DNA of 46,695 nucleotides from CALGFH01 sp036003705 (lineage in GTDB: Bacteria; Actinomycetota; CALGFH01): positions 1 through 46,695 of the forward strand of contig DASYSE010000071.1 in assembly GCA_036003705.1 (NCBI GenBank). The letters run 5' to 3'. Below the pieces are notes generated by a model. The model did no database searches, was not told the origin of the DNA, and saw nothing but the letters and a program-made list of their open reading frames with translations. Made by a program: the position numbers and the translations under genes. Position 1 is the first letter of the stretch. The number at the start of each line of letters is the position of its first letter. Of the stretch, positions 1-6,243 are shown piece after piece.

Positions 1-669
1 CTCCTCCAGGTCCGGGTGGCGGTCCAGGGCCGAATCGTCCAGGGAGACCTTGCCGTCCAGGGCGATCACCTGGCCGTCGCCGGTCAGCACCAGCGGGTTG
101 ACCTCGACCAGCATGCAGTCGGCAGCCAGGAACACGTCGTACAGCTTGGCCAGCAGCAGCGCCGCGCCCTTGCGGGCCCGCTGGTCGAACCCCGCACCAT
201 AGACCAGCTGGTTGACGTGGTAGCCGCGCAGCCCGACCAGCGGGTTGATCTGCACCTTGACGATCGCGTCCGGGTTCTCCTCGGCGACCTGCTCGATCTC
301 GACACCGCCCTCGGCGGAGGCCATGGCCAGGAAGCCCTTGCTGGCCCGGTCGTGGAGGATGGCCACGTAGTACTCGGCGGCGATCTCGGAGGCCTGCTCG
401 ACCAGCACCCGCCGGACGGTGTGGCCGCGGATGTCCATGCCGAGGATCCGCTCGGCCTGCTGGCGGGCCTCGGCCGGGTCCTTGGCCAGCTGGATGCCGC
501 CGGCCTTGCCGCGGCCGCCGATCTGCACCTGGGCCTTGACCACCACCGTGCCGCCAACCTCGGCGGCGGCCGCCTCGGCCTCCTCGGGCGACCACGCGAC
601 CTTGCCGCGCGGCACGGCCACCCCGTGCTGGGCGAACAGCTCCTTCGCCTGATGCTCGAACAGGTCCAT
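1..669 (-). CDS. sucC: Succinyl-CoA ligase (ADP-forming) beta subunit, N-terminal part
   Basis: This is the ATP-grasp subunit of the TCA-cycle enzyme that interconverts succinyl-CoA and succinate with formation of a nucleoside triphosphate. The 223 visible codons begin MDLFEHQAKELFAQHGV, the typical family N-terminus. The nucleotide-binding stretch VVVKAQVQIGGRGKAGGI follows, then the EVNPLV and DGKVSLDD motifs. The gene runs off the left edge, so roughly the last 40 percent is missing. The ATG at 669 is preceded by GAAAGGG. It lies 11 nt after the stop of the mutase B12-binding subunit gene and is probably co-transcribed with it, which links propionyl-CoA/methylmalonyl-CoA conversion to succinate metabolism. 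The family assignment is secure. Confidence 0.95.
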   Translation of the reverse strand, partial: MDLFEHQAKELFAQHGVAVPRGKVAWSPEEAEAAAAEVGGTVVVKAQVQIGGRGKAGGIQLAKDPAEARQQAERILGMDIRGHTVRRVLVEQASEIAAEYYVAILHDRASKGFLAMASAEGGVEIEQVAEENPDAIVKVQINPLVGLRGYHVNQLVYGAGFDQRARKGAALLLAKLYDVFLAADCMLVEVNPLVLTGDGQVIALDGKVSLDDSALDRHPDLEE

Positions 670-680
670 GGTCAGCCCTT

Positions 681-1085
681 TCAGGCAGCCTGGTCGATGG
701 CGTTCCGCAGCCACTCGACGATCGTCTGGGTCCGGGTGCCCGGGGTGAAGATCTCGGCGACACCCAGCTCCTTGAGCAGGACGATGTCCTCGCGAGGGAT
801 GATGCCGCCGCCGAACACCAGCACGTCGTCGGCGCCGCGCTCATGCAAGAGCTCCACCACGCGGGGGAACAGGGTCATGTGGGCTCCCGAGTGGATCGAG
901 AGCCCGACCGCGTCGGCGTCCTCCTGGACGACGGCGGCCACGATCTGCTCCGGGGTCTGGTGCAGCCCGGTGTAGATGACCTCCATCCCGGCGTCCCGTA
1001 ATGCCCTGGCCACGACCTTGGCTCCCCGGTCGTGCCCGTCCAGCCCTGGCTTCGCCACCACGACCCGGATGCGTCCCTGCGCCAC
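681..1085 (-). CDS. Methylmalonyl-CoA mutase small subunit / cobalamin-binding domain protein
   Basis: This 134-aa protein is a stand-alone B12-binding domain, the separate cobalamin subunit used by many archaeal and actinobacterial methylmalonyl-CoA mutases. It begins VAQGRIRVVVAKPGLDGHDR. The cobalamin lower-ligand motif DxHxxG appears as DGHDRG, followed by AKVVARALRDAGMEVIYTG. The motifs LSIHSGAH and FGGGIIP are also typical. The GTG at 1085 was chosen because an AGAGG sequence precedes it and homology starts there; the frame stays open upstream without family similarity. The catalytic large subunit is not in the window. The gene precedes sucC by 11 nt, which fits the route propionyl-CoA to methylmalonyl-CoA to succinyl-CoA. 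Confidence 0.88.
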   Translation of the reverse strand: MAQGRIRVVVAKPGLDGHDRGAKVVARALRDAGMEVIYTGLHQTPEQIVAAVVQEDADAVGLSIHSGAHMTLFPRVVELLHERGADDVLVFGGGIIPREDIVLLKELGVAEIFTPGTRTQTIVEWLRNAIDQAA

Positions 1086-1209
1086 GGTGACCTCTGCCCC
1101 TTTCGCCTTCGCCTCGCGCCCAGCCGCATTGCCGGGCCGCACCTGGGAAGATACTACCCGGCCATCGAGCCGCCCCAACGCCCGAAACCCCCCGGAGGAC
1201 GACCACCCC

Positions 1210-1719
1210 GTGCACGCCGGCGACCCCACGCCTCCGCGACCCGGCCGCGACCCCGGCGGCCGGGTCGCCTACCTGCCGCCCCGGGCGGCCAGGGCGCGCA
1301 AGCTGATCCTGCGCAGCCAGCTCGGCCGCGGCTGGATCATGGCGTCGGCACTGTTCGGGATCGTGATCCTGGCCGCCGGCGTCCTGTTTCTGGCACGGGC
1401 CGGCCGGCCCGGCCCGCCCTGGGTCCGGGTCGCGCGGCTGTCGGCGCTGCCCGCCGGCGCGGTCACCGAGGTGCGGGTGCCCGCCGGGCAGGTCGTGGTC
1501 GTCGACCGGCGGGGCGGCGAGCTGCGGGCCTTGCTGGCCCCGGACGGCGCCTGCCCGGTGGAGGCCGCCGCCGGCGGCGGCTTCGCGCGCCCCTGCGCCG
1601 GGCACCGCTGGGACGCGACCGGCGCCCCCGCCGGCGACCGCCACCGGCGGGCACCCCCGCCACTGCGCCAGGTCCCGGCCTCGTTCGCCGGCGGCGACCT
1701 CTACATCGATCCTCGCTGA
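1210..1719 (+). CDS. Single-pass membrane protein with degenerate Rieske-like domain
   Basis: This 169-aa protein has a basic N-terminus, one membrane helix (about residues 45-65, MASALFGIVILAAGVLFLAR) and an outer C-terminal domain. That domain follows the Rieske [2Fe-2S] fold pattern: VVVVDRRGGELRAL, then GACPVEA where CTHLGCPV would stand, then PCAGHRWDATGAPAGD where CPCHGxRFDxxG would stand, and finally GGDLYID. Only the second Cys-x-x-His pair is kept. The first Cys-x-His pair is missing, so iron-sulfur binding is unlikely. The GTG at 1210 has a strong GGAGG 12 nt upstream. The gene is divergent from the mutase subunit gene. The Rieske relationship is inferred from the alignment pattern, and its function is unknown. 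Confidence 0.65.
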   Translation: MHAGDPTPPRPGRDPGGRVAYLPPRAARARKLILRSQLGRGWIMASALFGIVILAAGVLFLARAGRPGPPWVRVARLSALPAGAVTEVRVPAGQVVVVDRRGGELRALLAPDGACPVEAAAGGGFARPCAGHRWDATGAPAGDRHRRAPPPLRQVPASFAGGDLYIDPR

Positions 1720-1856
1720 CCCCGGCCGTTCCGGGTGGGACTAGTTCGATCAGGCCCCGCACTTCCGCCTTCAAGGTGGGTGCTGCGTCCGTCGGAGCCG
1801 ACCGATACCTCAAATGTGACCACTCTCCGTGGTAACGAGAGGTCAGGGAGGTGACA

Positions 1857-2135
1857 ATGATCGCTCGGGTGCTGTGCGCAACGACCGGGTCGGAGCAGGC
1901 GGCCATGACGATGGCCGTACTCTGGGGCGAGCAGGTGGGACGGTTCGAGCGGGCCGCGCCCGGCTTCCAGGGGGCGGTGCTGCTCCGGGAGGGGGCAAAT
2001 CTCCTGGCCGTCTCCTGCTGGGACGGTCAGCGGGCGGCCGAAGCGGCGCTGGAGCCGCTGCTGGATCGGGTGGCCAGCTCCGATCTCGACGACCTGCTGG
2101 CCAAACCCCTGTCCTGCCGCTTCAGGAGGCTGTGA
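1857..2135 (+). CDS. Small ABM-like (dimeric alpha/beta barrel) hypothetical protein
   Basis: This 92-aa protein has no confident family. The pattern IARVLCATTGSE, a central helix and PGFQGAVLLREGANLLAVSCWD resembles the antibiotic-biosynthesis-monooxygenase type of ferredoxin-like fold. In that group the phrase PGF-x-G and a strand ending in a Trp/Asp are common. No catalytic residues can be assigned. The ATG at 1857 was preferred because AGGGAGG (1845-1851) lies 5 nt upstream; the GTG at 1851 overlaps that ribosome site. The gene ends 2 nt before the start of the FeoA-like gene, and AGGAGG for the next gene lies inside its 3' end. The two genes therefore look translationally coupled. Confidence 0.7.
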   Translation: MIARVLCATTGSEQAAMTMAVLWGEQVGRFERAAPGFQGAVLLREGANLLAVSCWDGQRAAEAALEPLLDRVASSDLDDLLAKPLSCRFRRL

Positions 2136-2137
2136 CG

Positions 2138-2581
2138 GTGAGGGCCCTGGCCGACCTCGGCCAGGGCGCCAGAGGACGGATCGTCGAGCTGCGCCTGCCG
2201 CCAGGGCGGCGGACGGTCCCCGGGTCGCCGCTGCAGCCGGGCGCCGTGGTCTACGTCGCCGAAGCCACCGGCGGCCGCTGGCTGCACGTGCGGATCGACT
2301 ACCGCGAGTACTCGATCCCCCTCGGCGTGGCCGAGGGGGTCCTGATCGAGGTGTCCGAACGGCCGCAGCCGCCGACGGCCAGGGACGCCTACGCGGTGCT
2401 GTTGTCGCGCCTCGACCGGCGCAGCTGGCGGGTCCGGGTGATCGACCGGGCCAGCGGCGTGGTCGCCCGCAGCGAGTGGTTCGAGGAGGAGCCGACCGCA
2501 CGCCGCCGGTTCCAGGAGCTGGCCGGCGACGCCGACACCCTGGACCCCACCGCCTTCCGGTCCCGCTACCGGCTGCCCTGA
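2138..2581 (+). CDS. FeoA-like domain protein with unassigned C-terminal domain
   Basis: This 147-aa protein begins VRALADLGQGARGRIVELRL. Its first roughly 75 residues match the SH3-like FeoA pattern: a Leu-Gly-x-G-x-x-G start, then SPLQPGAVVYVAEA and VRIDYREYSIPLGVAEGVLIEV. The last roughly 65 residues (RDAYAVLLSRLDRRSWRVRVIDR to the end) form a basic alpha/beta segment that I do not recognise. No FeoB is nearby, so a role in iron transport is not supported; FeoA-like folds also occur in regulators and adaptors. The GTG at 2138 lies 8 nt after AGGAGG, while GTG 2132 would be only 2 nt away. It convergently overlaps the CDF gene end by 16 nt. Confidence 0.7.
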   Translation: MRALADLGQGARGRIVELRLPPGRRTVPGSPLQPGAVVYVAEATGGRWLHVRIDYREYSIPLGVAEGVLIEVSERPQPPTARDAYAVLLSRLDRRSWRVRVIDRASGVVARSEWFEEEPTARRRFQELAGDADTLDPTAFRSRYRLP

Positions 2582-3567
2582 CCCCGGTGGTGCATGGTCT
2601 CGCCGTGGCTGTCGTGCTCGTCGACCCCGGCCGGGTCCAGGTGCAGGTCCACCGCCGCCACCCCCGGCAGGGCGTGGAAGACGGCGTGGCGTGCCTGCTC
2701 GCCGAGCTCGTGGGCGGCGCGCAACGGCAGGGCGGGGTCGACCTCGACGTGGACCAGGACGTGCAGGGAGCGGCCCACCCAGCGGGCCCTGACCCCATGC
2801 ACGGCCTCGACACCCGGGACCGACGCCGCCGCCCGCTCGATCTCGTCGATCACCCCGGGGTCGACCCGGTCGAGCAGCCGGGCCAGCACGTCGCGGGTGG
2901 TCCCGACCAGCACCCACACGATCACGGCCGAGAGCAGCAGGCCGGCCAGTGGGTCGGCGGCCGGCCAGCCCGCCCATGCCCCGGCGATCCCGGCCGCGGC
3001 GGCCAGGCTGGCCAGCCCGTCGACCCGCGAGTGGCGGCCGTCCGCCTCCAACGGGACCGAGTTGATGCGCCGGCCCACCTCCAGCTTGTAGCGGGCCACG
3101 GCCTCGTTGCCGGCCACGCCGACCACGGCCGCGGCCAGCGCCCAGCCGGGGTTGCGCAGGCCGGCGGGGTCCCCGGTCAACCTGGCCACCGACTCCCAGG
3201 CGGCGACCACCGCCGAGGCGGCGATGGCCAGGACCACCAGCACGCCGGCGACGTCCTCGGCCCTGGCGAACCCGAAGGTGTAGCCGCGGTCGGGCTGGCG
3301 CCGGCCGACCATGAAGGCGACCAACAGGGTGGCGGTGGTGAACACGTCGCCCAGGTTGTGCAGGCCGTCGGCGAGCAGGGCGACCGAGCCGCTGGCGGCC
3401 ACGAAGCCGAACTCGACCGCGGCGGTCAGCCCGAGGCCGATGGCCGAGAGCCGCACCGCCCGGAGGCCCTCGTCCTCCCCGGCCGGGGAGCCGGCGAGGG
3501 GGACCGCGGCATGGGCGTGACTGTGGCCGTGACCCTGACCGTGGCTGCCGCCCACCGCTCCCTCCAT
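2566..3567 (-). CDS. Cation diffusion facilitator (CDF) metal exporter
   Basis: This 333-aa inner-membrane antiporter of the CDF family exports divalent metals such as zinc, cobalt or cadmium in exchange for protons. It has a His-rich N-terminus (GHGHSHAHA, residues 12-20) and six predicted membrane segments. Two acidic/His metal sites are visible: ADGLHNLGD (H70, D74) in helix 2 and EADGRHSRVDG in helix 5. The C-terminal cytoplasmic dimerisation domain carries ASVPGVEAVHGVRAR. The extreme C-terminus (DSHGETMHH) is again His-rich. The ATG at 3567 is followed directly by MEGAVGGSHGQ; only a weak GCAGG precedes it. The 5' side is the highly structured region at 3601-3769, which could be its leader on this strand. 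Confidence 0.9.
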   Translation of the reverse strand: MEGAVGGSHGQGHGHSHAHAAVPLAGSPAGEDEGLRAVRLSAIGLGLTAAVEFGFVAASGSVALLADGLHNLGDVFTTATLLVAFMVGRRQPDRGYTFGFARAEDVAGVLVVLAIAASAVVAAWESVARLTGDPAGLRNPGWALAAAVVGVAGNEAVARYKLEVGRRINSVPLEADGRHSRVDGLASLAAAAGIAGAWAGWPAADPLAGLLLSAVIVWVLVGTTRDVLARLLDRVDPGVIDEIERAAASVPGVEAVHGVRARWVGRSLHVLVHVEVDPALPLRAAHELGEQARHAVFHALPGVAAVDLHLDPAGVDEHDSHGETMHHRGQGSR

Positions 3568-3600
3568 GCCTGCAGGCCCGCCGGGGGGCCGGACATGCAG

Positions 3601-3646
3601 CGGGCCCTTGGCGCCGACCGGGTGGGATCGGCGGCGCCAGGGCCCG
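3601..3646. repeat. Long GC-rich hairpin between CDF gene and glpX
   Basis: The arms CGGGCCC (3601-3607) plus TGGCGCCG (3609-3616) pair with CGGCGCCAGGGCCCG (3632-3646). This gives 15 base pairs with one bulged T and a 15-nt loop. No U-rich tail follows on either strand, so a classical rho-independent terminator is not shown. The hairpin sits 33 nt upstream of the CDF start on the minus strand and about 140 nt upstream of glpX on the plus strand. Confidence 0.7.
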
Positions 3647-3647
3647 A

Positions 3648-3769
3648 CTGCCAGTGGCCGCGCACACCCGAAAGGGCGGGGCCACCGCTGCAAGGGTAAG
3701 CCGGCGCAGCCCTGGATGCCAGTCCCCAGTCTGGAGAAAATGGCATCCGGGCCAACGGTGGCCTGGCAG
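3648..3769. ncRNA. Candidate structured RNA (nested multi-branch fold) in the CDF/glpX intergenic region
   Basis: Several perfect complementary arms nest in 122 nt. An outer stem pairs CTGCCAG (3648-3654) with CTGGCAG (3763-3769). A junction stem pairs GGCCACCG (3680-3687) with CGGTGGCC (3756-3763). Inside that are a hairpin CTGC/GCAG (3688-3691 with 3706-3709) and a second hairpin GGATGCCA/TGGCATCC (3714-3721 with 3741-3748). A CCC-GAAA-GGG tetraloop hairpin lies at 3667-3676. An alternative arm GTGGCC (3654-3659) can pair with GGCCAC (3680-3685), which would compete with the junction stem. The strand is undecided: plus would lead glpX, minus would lead the CDF gene. I could not match it to TPP, cobalamin, NiCo, c-di-AMP or c-di-GMP riboswitch signatures. 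Confidence 0.45.
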
Positions 3770-3789
3770 GCGACCTGGAGGTGTGCTGA

Positions 3790-4791
3790 ATGGAAGCTCG
3801 TGCCGACCGCGAAGCCCCCGACCGCAACCTGGCCCTCGAGCTCGTCCGGGTCACCGAGGCGGCCGCCATGGCCGCGGCCCGCAAGATGGGCTTCGGCGAC
3901 AAGGAGGCGGTCGACCAGGCGGCCGTGGACGCCATGCGCCACGTGCTCGGCTCGGTCTCGATGACCGGGGTGGTGGTGATCGGCGAGGGCGAGAAGGACA
4001 ACGCCCCCATGCTGTACAACGGCGAGGAGATCGGCGACGGCACCCCGCCCGAGGTCGACATCGCCGTCGACCCGGTCGACGGGACCACCCTCACCGCCAA
4101 GAGCATGCCCAACGCGATCTCGGTGGTCGCCCTGTCGGACCGCGGCACCATGTTCGACCCCGGGCCGTGCGTCTACATGGAGAAGCTGGTCGTCGGGCCG
4201 GAGGCGGCCGACGCGGTCGACTTCGAGGCGCCGCTGGCCCTGAACCTCCGGCTGGTCGCCAAGGCCAAGGGCACCCAGGTGGCCGACCTGACCGTCTGCA
4301 TCCTCGACCGCCCCCGCCACCAGGACCTGGTCGGGCAGATCCGCCGGGCCGGGGCCCGCGTCAAGCTGATCACCGACGGCGACGTCGCCGGGGCCATCAT
4401 GGCCGCCAGGGAGGGAACCGGTGTCGACCTGCTGGTCGGGATCGGCGGCACACCCGAGGCGGTGCTCGCCGCCTGCGCCCTCAAGTGCCTGGACGCGGCC
4501 ATGTACGGCCGCCTGTGGCCGCGCAACGACCAGGAGCGCCAGGCCGCCGTCGACCTGGGCTACGACCTCGACAAGGTCCTCAGCATCGACGACCTGGTCC
4601 GGGGCGACAACGTGTTCTTCGCGGCCACCGGCGTGACCGACGGCGAGCTGCTGCGCGGGGTCCGCTTCGACCGCAGCGGCGCCCGCACCCAGTCGCTGTC
4701 GATGCGCTCCAAGTCCGGCACCTCACGCCAGATCGACGCCCGCCACCAGCTCGCCAAGCTGAGCCGCTACGCCAGCATCGACTACGGGTAG
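3790..4791 (+). CDS. glpX: Class II fructose-1,6-bisphosphatase
   Basis: This 333-aa cytosolic gluconeogenic enzyme hydrolyses fructose 1,6-bisphosphate to fructose 6-phosphate. The GlpX-type metal and substrate motifs are complete: GEGEKD (residues 65-70), GEEIGDG (78-84) and the Li-sensitive phosphatase motif DPVDGTT (94-100). Later come the lysine-containing VKLITDGDVAGAI stretch and IGGTPEAVLAACALKC, all typical of the family. Length is normal for actinobacterial GlpX. GGAGG lies about 9 nt before the ATG. A long structured intergenic region precedes it. No other gluconeogenic genes adjoin. Confidence 0.96.
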   Translation: MEARADREAPDRNLALELVRVTEAAAMAAARKMGFGDKEAVDQAAVDAMRHVLGSVSMTGVVVIGEGEKDNAPMLYNGEEIGDGTPPEVDIAVDPVDGTTLTAKSMPNAISVVALSDRGTMFDPGPCVYMEKLVVGPEAADAVDFEAPLALNLRLVAKAKGTQVADLTVCILDRPRHQDLVGQIRRAGARVKLITDGDVAGAIMAAREGTGVDLLVGIGGTPEAVLAACALKCLDAAMYGRLWPRNDQERQAAVDLGYDLDKVLSIDDLVRGDNVFFAATGVTDGELLRGVRFDRSGARTQSLSMRSKSGTSRQIDARHQLAKLSRYASIDYG

Positions 4792-4962
4792 AGCGCCGGC
4801 CTGGTCCCGGTCACCCAGAGGGCCTGGTTGTCGAGGCGGACCCGGCCGCCGCCATGTGGACGGCGTGTCCGGTACTGGGCGGGAGGTCGGCGCCGTCGCG
4901 TAGGCTTCGGGCACACGGTCGCCGATGCTGGCGGCCGCCGCCGAGCAAGGAGGCCTTGTCGC

Positions 4963-5400
4963 ATGAGCCAGATCGATGCCTCGGACTACTCGTCGCTGAG
5001 CGCCGCCGTCGAGCAGAGGTCCAACGAGGAGCTGGTCAACGCCATCCAGCAGCTGGACGGCGGCGTCGACGGGGTCCTGGAGAAGGTCTTCGCCGGCATG
5101 GCCGAGTCCTTCAGCCCGGACAAGGCGGCCGGCCAACAGGCCACCGTGCAGTACGAGATCAGCTCGCCCGAGGGCGCCCACGAGTACGCCATGCGCATCG
5201 CCGACGGGCGCTGCGAGATCGCCAAGGGAAGGGTGGAGAGCCCGCGGGTCACCATCCGCATCGGCCTGGCCGACTTCCTGCGCCTGATCACCGGCAAGGC
5301 CAACGGCATGCAGCTGTTCATGACCGGCAAGCTCAAGGTGTCCGGCGACCTGTTCTTCGCCCAGACCTACCAGAGCTGGTTCGACCGGCCGCAGGCCTAG
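4963..5400 (+). CDS. SCP2 sterol-binding domain protein
   Basis: This 145-aa soluble protein consists of an SCP2-type lipid-binding domain. Hallmarks are FAGMAESFSPDKAAGQQATVQYEI at the N-terminal half, the PRVTIRIGLADFLRLITGKANGMQLFMTGKLKVSGDL segment (split here: TIRIGLADFLRL, then KLKVSGDL), and a C-terminal helix ending SWFDRPQA. Members bind fatty acyl or other hydrophobic ligands; the ligand here is unknown. The ATG at 4963 has AAGGAGG 9 nt upstream, so the longer in-frame extension was rejected. Its TAG stop shares the palindrome CTAG (5397-5400) with the stop of the convergent EEP-family gene. Confidence 0.9.
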   Translation: MSQIDASDYSSLSAAVEQRSNEELVNAIQQLDGGVDGVLEKVFAGMAESFSPDKAAGQQATVQYEISSPEGAHEYAMRIADGRCEIAKGRVESPRVTIRIGLADFLRLITGKANGMQLFMTGKLKVSGDLFFAQTYQSWFDRPQA

Positions 5401-6170
5401 CGGGTCTGACCCCACTCCAGCTCGACCACCACGGCCCGGTGGTCGGAGGCGGGGCCACCGAGGATGCTGGCGCCGCGGCGGCGCACGGCGGCAGCCGCGC
5501 CGGCGGCCAGCACGTGGTCGAGCTGGACCAGCGGGGCGTGGGAACCAGGCGGGCGGTTCCGGAAGGTGCCCCCGCGGGCCAGCGGCCGCCACCCGGGCCG
5601 CGACAGCAGCCGCACGGCCGGCCACCACAGGTTGAGGTCGCCGAGCAGCAGGCGGGGCCCGCCCAGGTCGTCCAGGTGGCGCTGGAGGGCCCGGAGCTGA
5701 CCGAGGTTGCAGCCGGGCACGAAGCTCAGGTGGGTGCCGGCGACGGTCAGCCGCCTGCCGCCGTCGGCCAGCCCGGCGACCAGGGCGACGCGCGGCTCGT
5801 CCCGGCCGCACTGGGGCAGCGGCACGGTCTCCACCTGGTCGAGCGGCGGGCGCGACAGCAGCGCGATCCCGTAGGCGGTACCGCCGGGGTCGGGTTCCCC
5901 CGGCGCCGGCGCCCGCCAGCCCTCGGGGCTGCCAGGGGTGCCGAGCAGGGCCGGGGCGTAGCGCCACTCCATGCCGAGCGCCCCGGCGAGCAGGCGGGCC
6001 TGGTCGGTCCGGTGGCTGCGGGGCTGGTCGCGGTCGACCTCCTGGAGCACCACCAGGTCGGCCTCCAGGCGGCGCAGGGTGGCCAGGGTGAGGTCCAGGT
6101 CGACCTTGGCCCCGTCCCAGGTCCGGCCGGCGAAGATGTTCCAGGTGGCCACCCGCAGGATCCGGGTCAC
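5397..6170 (-). CDS. Endonuclease/exonuclease/phosphatase (EEP) family hydrolase
   Basis: This 257-aa protein has the metal-dependent EEP fold used by exonuclease III, DNase I and sphingomyelinase-type phosphodiesterases. Motifs in order are RVATWNIF (Asn metal ligand), VVLQEVDRD (Glu), GTHLSF, LLGDLNL (Asp/Asn catalytic pair) and SDHRAVVVELE (Asp-His). No signal peptide is seen, so it is probably cytoplasmic. Its substrate cannot be told from sequence. The GTG at 6170 has GGGGAG just upstream; the frame is open further but without similarity. It lies 73 nt downstream of the PhoD-like gene on the same strand and ends in a CTAG shared with the SCP2 gene. Confidence 0.87.
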   Translation of the reverse strand: MTRILRVATWNIFAGRTWDGAKVDLDLTLATLRRLEADLVVLQEVDRDQPRSHRTDQARLLAGALGMEWRYAPALLGTPGSPEGWRAPAPGEPDPGGTAYGIALLSRPPLDQVETVPLPQCGRDEPRVALVAGLADGGRRLTVAGTHLSFVPGCNLGQLRALQRHLDDLGGPRLLLGDLNLWWPAVRLLSRPGWRPLARGGTFRNRPPGSHAPLVQLDHVLAAGAAAAVRRRGASILGGPASDHRAVVVELEWGQTR

Positions 6171-6243
6171 GAGGCTCCCCGCGGGCCGATGTCCAACGAC
6201 GGCCCGGCCGGCAGCACCCCGTCGGCCATCGCTCGGCCTCCGC

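Noticed and set aside
3601..3769. Known riboswitch (TPP, cobalamin, NiCo, c-di-AMP, c-di-GMP) in the CDF/glpX gap
   Set aside because: The conserved unpaired signatures of these classes that I can recall are not present, so only an unassigned structure is reported.
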